DNA of 25,505 nt, from positions 1-25,505 of the forward strand of contig CAJXNF010000008.1 of the NCBI GenBank assembly GCA_913056375.1. The letters are read 5' to 3'. Numbering within the stretch: position 1 is the first letter of the stretch; every line of letters starts with the position of its first letter. Below are positions 16,443-25,470 of the stretch, one piece after another. The notes beneath the pieces were generated by a model, which was given only the letters and a program-made list of their open reading frames with translations, did no database searches and was not told the DNA's origin. This DNA comes from an uncultured Pseudomonadota bacterium. Lineage in GTDB: Bacteria; SAR324; NAC60-12. A program made the translations under genes and the position numbers.

Positions 16443-16588
16443 AAGCTTCCTTTTTACAGCACAGCCAGAGGTGCCGGCCAGCATCCATGGGGCAAGAAAA
16501 TTTTTTTAATTTCGCACAACAAACTACAGAACTCAATCAAATTTCCAGTTTACTACACAATCTCACCTAACCAAGAGTAGGAAAAAAC

Positions 16589-16617
16589 TTGTCAAAAAAT
16601 CATGAACTCGATATTAA
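16589..16617 (+). promoter_or_regulatory. Sigma-70-type promoter for the rpmH operon
   Basis: TTGTCA at 16589-16594 and TATTAA at 16612-16617 are separated by exactly 17 bases in an AT-rich region, 40 bases ahead of the rpmH ATG. This is the best promoter match in the window. It would drive rpmH, rnpA, yidD, yidC and perhaps the BatA-like gene. Confidence 0.65.
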
Positions 16618-16657
16618 TTTTTGTTTTACATTCTTCTACCCCTAGTGAGTTGCGCAG

Positions 16658-16792
16658 ATGAAGCGAACCTACCAACCCAACAATCGTCGGCGTAAAATGA
16701 AGCACGGCTTCCGCGCACGGATGGCGACAAAAAATGGTCAAGCCATCATCAAGCGACGACGAGCCAAGGGACGCAAGCGACTGTCCGCTTAG
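16658..16792 (+). CDS. rpmH: Ribosomal protein bL34
   Basis: A 44-residue, highly basic protein: MKRTYQPNNRRRKMKHGF at the start, ending in KGRKRLSA. Length and wording match bacterial L34, which binds 23S rRNA in the large subunit. It is the first gene of the classic rpmH-rnpA-yidD-yidC order. Its TAG stop shares its last base with the GTG start of rnpA (TAGTG), which indicates translational coupling. Only a weak purine stretch precedes the ATG. Confidence 0.98.
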   Translation: MKRTYQPNNRRRKMKHGFRARMATKNGQAIIKRRRAKGRKRLSA

Positions 16793-17154
16793 TGGATTCA
16801 AGGCGTTATCCAAAACGGGTACGCCTTTGCGGTCGGAGTGAGGTGGCCCGAATTTTTCAGCATGGGAACTACCGAGGATTAGGACTAATCAGCATCAAGT
16901 ACCTCACTAGTTCTAGTTCGGAGAGTCGCTTTCTAGTCACGGTGAGTAAGCGCGTAGGGCATGCACCTTTGCGGAATCGACTGAAACGTTTGCTTCGAGA
17001 AGCAATTCGCCATCACCGACACCAAATCTGCCAGCCTGTTGATGTCTGCTTCATGATCACTAAAAAACCACAACGCCCCGTGGAGCAGGCTTATATTGAG
17101 AGTTCGGTTCACCAAGCTTTCCAATTTCTTAACGCCCAGACTGCTGAAGACTAA
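16792..17154 (+). CDS. rnpA: Ribonuclease P protein component
   Basis: A 120-residue basic protein that helps RNase P RNA remove 5' leaders of tRNA precursors. The RNR signature is present in APLRNRLKRLLREAIR (R61-R63), preceded by the conserved FLVTVSKRVG strand. Length is normal. The GTG start overlaps the rpmH stop by one base. The C-terminal 40 residues are divergent, as usual in the family. yidD begins 5 bases after its stop. Confidence 0.96.
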   Translation: MDSRRYPKRVRLCGRSEVARIFQHGNYRGLGLISIKYLTSSSSESRFLVTVSKRVGHAPLRNRLKRLLREAIRHHRHQICQPVDVCFMITKKPQRPVEQAYIESSVHQAFQFLNAQTAED

Positions 17155-17159
17155 CCAGC

Positions 17160-17453
17160 ATGGACGTCCCCTCTGCATCCTATCCTGAGCTATCACCCTC
17201 AAGATTACTGTCCCGAGGATTGATCGCCTGTATCAAGTTTTACCAATATTGCCTGTCTCCGCTTTTACCAAGATCATGTCGCTTCTACCCAAGCTGTTCC
17301 AACTATGCACTGGAAGCTCTTCAACAGCATGGTTGTGGCAAAGGTGGCTGGCTGGCGCTTCGAAGAATTCTTTGCTGCCATCCTCTGCATCCCGGAGGGT
17401 ACGACCCTGTTCCCGATAAGCACACCGAATCCACCAAATCTTTAAACCTCTGA
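17160..17453 (+). CDS. yidD: Membrane protein insertion efficiency factor YidD
   Basis: A 97-residue protein with the complete YidD signature: FYQYCLSPLLPRSCRFYPSCSNYA at about 27-50, a second conserved stretch KGGWLALRRILCCHP and the closing GGYDPVP. The conserved cysteines C40 and C46 and the CHP motif are kept. The family has an amphipathic N-terminal helix at the inner membrane and assists YidC/Sec insertion. Position between rnpA and yidC is standard. Confidence 0.97.
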   Translation: MDVPSASYPELSPSRLLSRGLIACIKFYQYCLSPLLPRSCRFYPSCSNYALEALQQHGCGKGGWLALRRILCCHPLHPGGYDPVPDKHTESTKSLNL

Positions 17454-17470
17454 CCCGGCCTGTAATCATT

Positions 17471-19192
17471 ATGGAGAAACAAACCCTTCTAGCAATCGCT
17501 CTGTCGGCTGCTGTGCTGATTGGCTGGCAGTTCCTCTTTCCGCCGCCACCACCGCCAACTTCGACGACCGCACCCACGGCTACTGAGAGTTCCCCAACCG
17601 TAGCCTTAGAAGAGAGTGAACCAGCTGTTTCTGAAAACTCTGTCTCTCCACTGAGTGCTAGCCTACCGAGTGTGGATGAAAGCCAACCTGCCAAACAAGT
17701 TGTTGTCGAAACTCCGCATTACCGATTGACCTTTAATACGAGGGGTGCAGTTGCCGAGAGCCTGTTGCTTCAAGAGTACCAGCACAACAAGGGACGACTG
17801 ACTCTCAGCACATGGTTCCCCTATCTCACATCATTTTTAGGGGCTAGTAACGAAGAAATCGTCACAGAGGACAACAAGGTGAACATGTTCGCCAACGACC
17901 TCGATGATGTGCATCAATTTGCTGTCGAATTGGAAGACGACCCCCAGCTTTCCGCCCGACTTCAACGTACTGTTTTCTCTGAATCACAGGGAGATTTGCG
18001 ACTTGAAGAAGGGACGGCCTCCCTACAATTCGTTTCTCCTGTTGTCGACGGACTCCAGTTGATCAAGACTTTCGAGTTTTTCGCTGATTCCTTCCAGATC
18101 GGCTATCGGGTCCAGGTGATCAACCGCTCTCAGGAAGCAAAGTCCTTACGGATTCGCCACGTCTTTGGAGAAGGCCGCGTTCAGAACGATGATTATCAAC
18201 AACAAGGGGCTCACACAGGGCCAGTATACTTTGTTGAAGAAAGCGTGGAGACTGAAACAAACAGCGATGTTCAACAAGAATTTCAAGTGGCAAACGCTGA
18301 GTGGTTTGGGGTGGAAGATCAGTTCTTCCTAAATGCAGTTCGAGCTGAATCACCAATCCGCTTCGCCTACTTCCGTTCTGCTGCCGCTCTGGTCGATCAA
18401 CGGTCTATGCTGCGCCCGTACTTTGGGGCACGCTTACCCTTAGTGAGCCTACAGCCAGATCGACAGATTGAATCAAATTTTCGCGCCTACTTTGGACCAA
18501 AGTTAGAAGACGAAATGCTGAAATTTGGTCACAATCTGCGTGAATCAAATGCAATGTTCTTGGAAACGCTGGCGGCACCACTACTGACGCTACTGCACTG
18601 GATTTTTGGCTATGTTGGCAACTATGGCATCGCTATTATTATCCTGACCATCATCGTTCGGTTGCTGCTGTTCCCTTTAACCTACAAGGGAATGAAGGGG
18701 ATGAAACGGATGCAGCAGCTGGCGCCACGAATGAAAAAAATTCAGGAGAAGTACAAGGATAACCGAGAAAAATTAAACCAAGAGATGATGGAATTATACC
18801 GCAAGAACAAAGTCAACCCACTGGGAGGCTGCTTGCCGCTACTTCTACAAATTCCTGTCTTCATCGCTCTCTACAGCGCTCTCTCTGGTGCTGTTGAACT
18901 GCGTCATGCGCCCTTCATGCTTTGGCTCTCGGACATGTCTGCTCCCGATGGCCTTGGAATCACGCCAATTCTGATGGGGGTGAGCCTCTACTTCCAACAA
19001 AAACTAACTCCCACAGCTGCTACAATGGATCCCATGCAGCAGAAGATCATGCAGTATCTCCCGCTGGTGTTCACCATTTTTACTTTCACTTTCCCTGCTG
19101 GACTGACACTCTACTGGCTGACCAGTAACTTGCTTTCCATTGCGCAACAGCAATTTCTTAACCGAATCAAGACTCCAGAACTTCAGGACTAG
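17471..19192 (+). CDS. yidC: Membrane protein insertase YidC/Oxa1
   Basis: A 573-residue inner-membrane insertase that folds proteins into the membrane alone or with SecYEG. The first membrane segment is at about 5-23, followed by a run of six prolines and a serine/threonine/glutamate-rich linker (to about 75). A large periplasmic P1 domain runs to about 355, the Gram-negative layout. The conserved insertase core begins near 365, with the expected groove arginine in IIVRLLLFPLTYKGMKGMKRMQ (about 397). The charged cytoplasmic hairpin, NPLGGCLPLLLQIPVF and the last segments ending at FPAGLTLYWLTSNLLSI follow. The short C-terminal tail is only moderately basic. 17 bases separate it from yidD. 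Confidence 0.97.
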   Translation: MEKQTLLAIALSAAVLIGWQFLFPPPPPPTSTTAPTATESSPTVALEESEPAVSENSVSPLSASLPSVDESQPAKQVVVETPHYRLTFNTRGAVAESLLLQEYQHNKGRLTLSTWFPYLTSFLGASNEEIVTEDNKVNMFANDLDDVHQFAVELEDDPQLSARLQRTVFSESQGDLRLEEGTASLQFVSPVVDGLQLIKTFEFFADSFQIGYRVQVINRSQEAKSLRIRHVFGEGRVQNDDYQQQGAHTGPVYFVEESVETETNSDVQQEFQVANAEWFGVEDQFFLNAVRAESPIRFAYFRSAAALVDQRSMLRPYFGARLPLVSLQPDRQIESNFRAYFGPKLEDEMLKFGHNLRESNAMFLETLAAPLLTLLHWIFGYVGNYGIAIIILTIIVRLLLFPLTYKGMKGMKRMQQLAPRMKKIQEKYKDNREKLNQEMMELYRKNKVNPLGGCLPLLLQIPVFIALYSALSGAVELRHAPFMLWLSDMSAPDGLGITPILMGVSLYFQQKLTPTAATMDPMQQKIMQYLPLVFTIFTFTFPAGLTLYWLTSNLLSIAQQQFLNRIKTPELQD

Positions 19193-19204
19193 CAGGCCTT
19201 TGGC

Positions 19205-20920
19205 ATGCTTCAATTCCTCACTCCTTTATGGCTGCTGGCTCTCCCAGCAGTCATTCTACCTTGGCTTTGGCCGCTGCTAAAGCCACGGACTCGCCAACCT
19301 CAGCCTTTCTCCGCTTTTTTCCTGCTGCCTCCAGAAACACTGAGACAGCAGCTTAGATTTTCTCGTGAAGATTTTTGGATCAAACTTCTGCGCAGTCTCT
19401 TGGTACTACTCGCTGTACTTTTGCTAGCTCGCCCTTACTGGCTGGAGGAACCTCCTCCATTGGAACTATGGGTCGTAGATGACAGTGCTAGCCTCACAAC
19501 CCAACCTTCGCTACAGTCGAATCTACCGACAGGAATACAACCGCTGCTGCTCTCAGAATTATTTCCTCCTCCAGCAGAAGCCCCAATGCAAACCAAGTTT
19601 CAGGGAAGTTTTTTTGCTGGCACACCCAATCTAGGAGAGATCGGACAAGCCATCATGCAATCGCGACCAGAAACGGAACGCAATCGTCGACTGATTGTCA
19701 ACTTGGTGTCTGATTTTCAACGTTCCCAATACTGGCCTTATGCTCCCGTTGCACTACCCATTGAATGGCGTTTTGAAAGGCCACAAGGGCTACAATCCAC
19801 ACCTAATTTGGGATTACGGCAGCTTCGTGTAAAAACAGAAGGAAAACTGAGCACAGTTCTTGAGGTAGAACTCTTTGGAGAACAGCCACAATCTACAGAG
19901 GTACGCATCACTGTGGTGCAAGAATCTCAAAAGCTGCACGAGTCTGTCATCAGTTGGAAAGGCACACCAGAGCGTCAGCGACTAGCACTAGGTCCTGAAT
20001 ACGAGCATCACGCACCTTTAGAAATATTGATTGAGCCTCAGCTGCCAGATCCTGACTATGACAATCACTACTACTTTCAATCGTCACGAGGAGATGATCT
20101 GCGGGTGGGGTTGCTAAGTACTGAGGGAGTGTCTGCACTTTATCGGTACGGGCTGCACCCTTTGAAATCAGCACTGAATGCCAACGACTTCTTCTCTTTC
20201 CTATTCAGCAATCCAGAGACTCTGAAGGCAGCAAACCCTGATCTCGTGATTCTGTTGGCTGATGATCCAAGAAGATTTGCAGACATCTACTCCGAAACTC
20301 CGATCCGTCTGTTCGTACCAACTCGTCCAGCAGACTGGAGCAACTTGGCAACAGACAATCACAGCCTGTTACCCAAAGAACAACTCGCTCTTGACTGGAG
20401 CAAAGCTGACCTCGGACCTGAATGGTTGATTGAACAATCCATACCGGGCCTGCATCAAGCGACCGCTCAACAACTTTGGCTGTTAAATACTGGAGTCTCA
20501 AATGCTTGGGGGCCTCTCTACCAGCAGCAAAGCTTCGTAGACCAGCTTCGTGACTGGCTGAGTTATCTCTGGCAAGAACACCCGAAGCGTCAGTTGGGAA
20601 GCTTAAAAGTAGGGCAACAGGTTTCAGGGATTACACCCGGATGGCGATTGCCAGGGCACTACGAACTGAAGGACGATAATCTTACGCTGGCTTTTGCAGT
20701 CAACTTGGCTGAACAAGAGAGTCTGCCAGAGTTGATGACCGAAGAGGAACTAGAGCAGATGCAGAGTTTTTTCGTTGACCAGGCAGCGTTTCTAGAACGT
20801 CAGCAGGCTGCTAGTGACACCCTGCAGGATTGGCTGCGCTGGTTACTTTTACTGCTACTACTGTTGGAAGTGCTTTGGGTACTGAAACGACTCTTGAAAC
20901 CAGAGGCATCTCCAACCTGA
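19205..20920 (+). CDS. BatA-like membrane protein with degenerate von Willebrand A domain
   Basis: A 571-residue protein. It starts with the BatA N-terminal pattern: FLTPLWLLALPAVILPWLWPLL as membrane segment 1, a short basic loop with FSAFFLLPPET, and membrane segment 2 at about 62-80. A stretch WVVDDSASL at about 89-97 keeps the first DxSxS metal-site motif of a von Willebrand A domain, but the later motifs are not recognisable. The C-terminus has a leucine-rich membrane segment (about 545-565) and a basic tail, so the bulk is periplasmic. Family members often sit with MoxR-type AAA ATPases, but none is here. It lies 12 bases after yidC and is probably in its operon. The cellular role is unknown. 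Confidence 0.72.
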   Translation: MLQFLTPLWLLALPAVILPWLWPLLKPRTRQPQPFSAFFLLPPETLRQQLRFSREDFWIKLLRSLLVLLAVLLLARPYWLEEPPPLELWVVDDSASLTTQPSLQSNLPTGIQPLLLSELFPPPAEAPMQTKFQGSFFAGTPNLGEIGQAIMQSRPETERNRRLIVNLVSDFQRSQYWPYAPVALPIEWRFERPQGLQSTPNLGLRQLRVKTEGKLSTVLEVELFGEQPQSTEVRITVVQESQKLHESVISWKGTPERQRLALGPEYEHHAPLEILIEPQLPDPDYDNHYYFQSSRGDDLRVGLLSTEGVSALYRYGLHPLKSALNANDFFSFLFSNPETLKAANPDLVILLADDPRRFADIYSETPIRLFVPTRPADWSNLATDNHSLLPKEQLALDWSKADLGPEWLIEQSIPGLHQATAQQLWLLNTGVSNAWGPLYQQQSFVDQLRDWLSYLWQEHPKRQLGSLKVGQQVSGITPGWRLPGHYELKDDNLTLAFAVNLAEQESLPELMTEEELEQMQSFFVDQAAFLERQQAASDTLQDWLRWLLLLLLLLEVLWVLKRLLKPEASPT

Positions 20921-20963
20921 TTAACCTCCTACTTTTCCTGTAAGACTATGGAGACTTTAAGTC

Positions 20964-23363
20964 TTATTCAGGGAACACATTCCGAATGACATCCTGTTCA
21001 CTGGCTGGCAACAAGAAGATGCTTTCAATGTCCTGGATCATATGCTTGGGCACTGCCTGAGAAATATGATAATTCCCTTTTCTTCCAAGAACGACATCCA
21101 GAAAACGTGTCATCAACTCCTTAGGAGACATGAACATATTATCTGCAAACCGCAGATGACGCTGTACCTCCCTTGGCACAATGAAGTCCCCTCGGTCTTC
21201 GCTGTATTCGAGTTCTACCCCACTTGCGTTGAAGAAACCATAAGCCAGCACCTTTGCTTCGGCAACCCCCTTGATGAACTCCCAGAGCGTGTCCGCATCG
21301 TTCAACAGGGTGTCCATCATCCTGTTTTCTGACGCGGGTTCCTCCGGATCAAAATCTCGACCAACTCGTTCCACATAGCCACTGAAGGTATGAGATTTCT
21401 CCAAGACTTCTAGAATCATTCTGGCCTGCCTTGAACGCAAGGTAAGGATATTGCGCTTCAGTATGCCCATCACATCCGACTCATACGGTTCAAATCGGCC
21501 GCGATTTTCCTCCCGGGATTGCCCAAGCTTGCTGATCATTTTCGAAGCACTAGGCTGGCTTGGATCCGCTTTTGGTTCGGCCTTTTTCACGGATGTAGGC
21601 GTCTCTGTTTCAGCCACAGGTGCTTGGGATGCCAAGGTGGCCAAGCGTAATTGAACTGGCTCTAGAATTTCCTTCATCTCCCTGCCGAAGATCTGCTGCT
21701 GTTGTTGCTGCGGACCCAATAACTGTTCAATCATCCATACCAGATCGTTACCTCCACGCCAGCTGTCTTGCAGGTGCTGCTGAAGACTTGCGGCTCTACC
21801 AGCATAGATGCGCTGCATCTCCTTGACTTCTCCTGCTGCATCACTTTCTGCAGAGCCAAATCCTTTGGGAAAGAAACTTCCTGCTTGTTGTAGGCTGGTC
21901 ACAATCGACTGGAAGAGTTCGTAGACATTACCCAGAGAAAAAGCCGCTCCAGAGAGAGCGTCTCGCTCATCATATGCCTGATTGAGAATCTGATAGACTT
22001 GTAGGGAAGGCATCTCCGGTTCAGCATCCAAACGCTCAATGGCTTTATTGAGCTGCCGGGCATAACTACCCATCGTATCTCGACCATCACGCATCAGGCG
22101 CAACGCACTCAGGATACCCTCCTCAACCTGAAGATGAAACAGCCTTCGGCCTTCCATAGAGGTCTGTAGTTGCCATGTTACCTTCTCCGTAGAGTGGGCA
22201 ATCCGGTCCCCTCTTTCTAACAATCCACTGACTGCTTTCAGGGCCCTAGCGAGAAACAGTGCGGAGACCGTGTGTGGCCGGCAGGAATCGTAGACCTTCC
22301 CAAACGCCAGAGAGAGGTTGAAGAGAATGCTCTGTACCTGTCGCAATGTCTGCCCAACCGTGTTTAAATTGGTGGAGACAAAGTGGATGAATTTCATATC
22401 AGAGATGCATTTTTCTCTGAACTCTTTCAGGAGTTGTGGACCATTGCCTGGTGATTCCTTGAAGCTCTGCTGAAGTTGTTTGAGGTGCTTGTCCACAAAA
22501 CGAAATGGTTCCAGTGGAACGTGGAGATCCTGCAACTTCAGCGTTAGATCAACACAAATTTGCTCCAGTTCTTCGCGCTGTTCGACAGGGATTTGTTGGA
22601 CACTGGCATGATATTGATCAATACGTGTTTGAATATGTTCGAGGCGCTTATAGACTGTATCAAGGGTGCGCTCTGGTTCCTTGATCTGAGGCTGCTTAAG
22701 AAAGGCCCACAGAATTTGATCCTGAACCGTCAGCAATTTTTGAACATGATTGAAAAAGAGATAGATGATCTGAAGTTCAGCAGCCTGCAGACGGTAGTTG
22801 AGATCCTTGAATTGTGGGGAGGTGAGGAGCTTTTGTGCAAGGGGCTCGAAGGATTTGATCTGATCCCGAACAAACTGTTGCTGCTCAGGTGACATACGAA
22901 TTTCTTCTGGCAGCAGGGGCCAACGTTGCTGTTCTGCAGCTTTCCCCAAAGCCTGCACTCCTTGCCAAGCAATTTGAACCGCATCTGCGATCCGCAGTCC
23001 CTTGGGTTCTGTCAGATAGAAACCGTACTCTAGGCAGAGATGAACACAATGGCAGAGATGAATGATGCGCTCACTCATACCCATGAATAGCGTTGCTTGC
23101 CTTTGGAAAATCTCGTTTGAGCGACACTTCTGTGTCAACTCGGAATTCAATTGATTAATTTCCTGTAGGGTCGCTACAATATTTTTCTGATCTTCTGGGC
23201 GGATGAACCAGAGATTTTCCTTGGTGAAAATCGTTTTGATGAACTGCTGAATTTCCTGAGTTTCCTGCTGCGAGCGCCGAAGTTGGGGAACACTACTGCC
23301 ACGCTGGGTTTTCAGGGAAGACTGCTTCTGACGAAGGCTTGCGGCTACTTGTTCACTGGACAA
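20964..23363 (-). CDS. Large helical protein of unknown function, 799 residues
   Basis: Not recognised. The intact 2.4-kb frame starts at TTG with AGGTG just upstream; no in-frame ATG near the beginning fits better. The protein is soluble, with no signal peptide or membrane segment. It is strongly helical and glutamine-rich throughout, with many heptad-like stretches. A glutamine run is at 552-557 and a proline/alanine/threonine/lysine linker at about 580-610. The C-terminal domain (about 620-799) is more conserved-looking, with VMGILKRNILTLRSRQARMILEVLE and REVQRHLRFADNMFMSP. It might be a cytoskeletal, scaffold or regulatory protein, but nothing in the sequence shows which. It is divergent from dxs. 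Confidence 0.75.
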   Translation of the reverse strand: MSSEQVAASLRQKQSSLKTQRGSSVPQLRRSQQETQEIQQFIKTIFTKENLWFIRPEDQKNIVATLQEINQLNSELTQKCRSNEIFQRQATLFMGMSERIIHLCHCVHLCLEYGFYLTEPKGLRIADAVQIAWQGVQALGKAAEQQRWPLLPEEIRMSPEQQQFVRDQIKSFEPLAQKLLTSPQFKDLNYRLQAAELQIIYLFFNHVQKLLTVQDQILWAFLKQPQIKEPERTLDTVYKRLEHIQTRIDQYHASVQQIPVEQREELEQICVDLTLKLQDLHVPLEPFRFVDKHLKQLQQSFKESPGNGPQLLKEFREKCISDMKFIHFVSTNLNTVGQTLRQVQSILFNLSLAFGKVYDSCRPHTVSALFLARALKAVSGLLERGDRIAHSTEKVTWQLQTSMEGRRLFHLQVEEGILSALRLMRDGRDTMGSYARQLNKAIERLDAEPEMPSLQVYQILNQAYDERDALSGAAFSLGNVYELFQSIVTSLQQAGSFFPKGFGSAESDAAGEVKEMQRIYAGRAASLQQHLQDSWRGGNDLVWMIEQLLGPQQQQQQIFGREMKEILEPVQLRLATLASQAPVAETETPTSVKKAEPKADPSQPSASKMISKLGQSREENRGRFEPYESDVMGILKRNILTLRSRQARMILEVLEKSHTFSGYVERVGRDFDPEEPASENRMMDTLLNDADTLWEFIKGVAEAKVLAYGFFNASGVELEYSEDRGDFIVPREVQRHLRFADNMFMSPKELMTRFLDVVLGRKGNYHISQAVPKHMIQDIESIFLLPASEQDVIRNVFPE

Positions 23364-23474
23364 AGCGCACCTGTTTCAACTGGGGGAAGCAAATAAGTTC
23401 GACCGTTCACCGCTCTTTCTAGGGGCTTCTAAGCTCCACGAACCAACCAGACTGGCAGAGGCAGCGAACGAATC

Positions 23475-25409
23475 ATGCAAAATCGATCTAAGATTCTCGA
23501 CGCTATCGCAAAACCACACGACATTCAAACTCTCAGTACTCAAGAATTAGAGCAACTGTCAGAAGACTGTCGGCAACGTATTATTGAGGTCACTAGCCAA
23601 AAGGGCGGACACCTGGCCTCCTCTCTTGGGGCTGTGGAGATCGCCGTAGCGCTCTTCAAAGTATTTGATTTTCGTCGAGACCGAGTTGTTTGGGATGTAG
23701 GACACCAAGCTTACGCTCACAAGTTGCTCAGTGGACGCAATGAGCAATTCGGCACACTGGCTCAATATGGTGGCATTAAGAAATTCTTGAGTCGTGACGA
23801 GAGCTCCTACGACCACTTTGGGGCTGGGCATGCCTCCACATCAATCTCAGCTGCACTGGGAATGGCGTTCAGTCGAGACTTGCAACAGCAGGCCCACTAT
23901 GTGATTGCGGTCATTGGGGATGGTGCAATGACAGGAGGATTAGCCTTCGAAGCGTTGAATCACAATGGCTTCGCTGGCAAGAATATGATCCTGATTGTCA
24001 ACGACAACGGCATGAGCATTGATCCAAATGTTGGTGCACTCTCCAAAATGATCACTCGGGTCATCTCTTCGCCTTCCTACAATTGGCTTCGTGACGAAAC
24101 CAAAGAATGGGCCTCAAGGGTGCCTTTCTCCGAACCACTCCAGCATGCTCTGCAAAAGATCAACACATCACTCAAGACCTTCCTCTTGCCAGGAATGCTC
24201 TTTGAGCAATTGGGCTGGCGCTATTTTGGACCAATCGATGGTCACAGTGTCGGAGATTTAGTCGAGTTACTCACCCATGTCAAAGATCTGGATGGACCGA
24301 TTGTCATCCACGCGCTGACACAGAAGGGCAAGGGCTACTCTTTCGCAGAAGAAGACGCCTTCACCTACCATGGTGTGAGTCCTTTCGAACCAGAAACAGG
24401 CAACTTCGTCAAGAAATCCAGCAGTGGAATCCAGCAAAAAAGCTACTCCAAGGTATTTGCTGAAAAGTTGGGAGATTTGATGGAAGCTGACTCCCAAGTG
24501 GTGGCATTGAGTGCGGCAATGATGAGTGGAACCGGCATCATTGGCCTTCATGAAAAATATCCTGAGCGAGTCTTGGATGTTGGCATTGCGGAAGGCCATG
24601 CGGTGACGTGTGCTGCAGGTTTGGCCGCAGAAGGTAGCAAACCTTTTGTCGCGATCTACTCAACATTCTTGCAAAGAGCCTTGGACCATATCATTCACGA
24701 CGTAGCGATTCAGAAACTACCAGTGCGCTTTGCCCTCGATCGTGCAGGACTCGTTGGAGTTGATGGTCCAACTCACCACGGCTGCTTTGACCTCACATAC
24801 CTACGAATGATTCCAAACATGGTGGTGATGGTCCCAGCCGATGGCTCGGAGTTGAGACTAATGACTCAGTTTGCTTATGAGCATGATGGTCCAATAGCCA
24901 TGCGCTACCCAAGAGGCAACACTGCCATCTGGGATGAAAACGCCACAGAACCAATTCAGTTGGGCAAAGGGAAGGTCATCCAGGAAGGATCAGACGTAGC
25001 ACTCTTTGCAGTGGGTGTCATGGTCGAGACTGCAATCGCTGTCGCTGAAATCCTTGAGGAACAGGGACTTAGCGTCGCAGTGATCAACGCTCGCTTTGTC
25101 AAACCTCTTGACGAAGAGCTTCTCCAACAATTTGCCAAGAGCTGTCAATTGATTGTCACTCTTGAAGAAAATGTAATTGCCGGAGGGTTTGGTAGTGCAG
25201 TATTGGAATCCCTGCAACAATCAGGAACTGTCGTTCCTGTGCAGACAATCGGCTTACCAGATCGCTATATTTCCCAGGGAAGCCCAGAGCAACAACGGGA
25301 AGAAGCGGGACTGAGTGTAACGAAGATTGTTGGAAGCATTACGGGACGTCTGAAAGAACTTGCGTCAAGAATCCAAAAAGAATCAAAAAGAATCAAAAAG
25401 GCATCATAG
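23475..25409 (+). CDS. dxs: 1-deoxy-D-xylulose-5-phosphate synthase
   Basis: A 644-residue thiamine-diphosphate enzyme that joins pyruvate and glyceraldehyde 3-phosphate, the entry step of the MEP isoprenoid pathway. Seen: GGHLASSLG (H46), WDVGHQAYAHKLL (H77), DHFGAGHAS near 113, the cofactor and metal site GDGAMTGG at 148-155 with IVNDNGMSI, YHGVSPFEP, the second-half LDRAGLVGVDGPTHHG and the C-terminal GGFGSAV. Length is normal for the family. The last codons contain a 10-base tandem repeat (AATCAAAAAG) giving a lysine-rich tail, absent from most family members. The start is ATG with AGAGG upstream. With ispB it puts both ends of the quinone-tail pathway in this window. Confidence 0.97.
   Translation: MQNRSKILDAIAKPHDIQTLSTQELEQLSEDCRQRIIEVTSQKGGHLASSLGAVEIAVALFKVFDFRRDRVVWDVGHQAYAHKLLSGRNEQFGTLAQYGGIKKFLSRDESSYDHFGAGHASTSISAALGMAFSRDLQQQAHYVIAVIGDGAMTGGLAFEALNHNGFAGKNMILIVNDNGMSIDPNVGALSKMITRVISSPSYNWLRDETKEWASRVPFSEPLQHALQKINTSLKTFLLPGMLFEQLGWRYFGPIDGHSVGDLVELLTHVKDLDGPIVIHALTQKGKGYSFAEEDAFTYHGVSPFEPETGNFVKKSSSGIQQKSYSKVFAEKLGDLMEADSQVVALSAAMMSGTGIIGLHEKYPERVLDVGIAEGHAVTCAAGLAAEGSKPFVAIYSTFLQRALDHIIHDVAIQKLPVRFALDRAGLVGVDGPTHHGCFDLTYLRMIPNMVVMVPADGSELRLMTQFAYEHDGPIAMRYPRGNTAIWDENATEPIQLGKGKVIQEGSDVALFAVGVMVETAIAVAEILEEQGLSVAVINARFVKPLDEELLQQFAKSCQLIVTLEENVIAGGFGSAVLESLQQSGTVVPVQTIGLPDRYISQGSPEQQREEAGLSVTKIVGSITGRLKELASRIQKESKRIKKAS
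25382..25401 (+). repeat. Short tandem repeat in the dxs 3' end
   Basis: AATCAAAAAG occurs twice in tandem at 25382-25401, preceded by the near-copy AATCCAAAAAG. It encodes a lysine-rich extension just before the stop. Slipped-strand copying could change the copy number and shift the frame, since the unit is 10 bases. Confidence 0.6.
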
Positions 25410-25449
25410 AACTTCAAATTCAGTTTTCTTAGCAAGGTCCTCCGCATAA

Positions 25450-25470
25450 CCTAGCATGCATTCATCTAGG
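25450..25470. repeat. Short inverted repeat after dxs
   Basis: CCTAG (25450-25454) and CTAGG (25466-25470) form a small hairpin around an 11-base loop. No T tract follows, so it is a weak terminator at best. Confidence 0.3.

Noticed and set aside
16803..16811. TTATCCAAA, close to a DnaA box, near rpmH
   Set aside because: rpmH is often near oriC, but this is a single imperfect box inside rnpA with no cluster and no dnaA gene nearby.
17233..17694. 153-residue frame antisense to yidD/yidC
   Set aside because: Low-complexity glycine-rich stretch is just the reverse of the YidC proline run.
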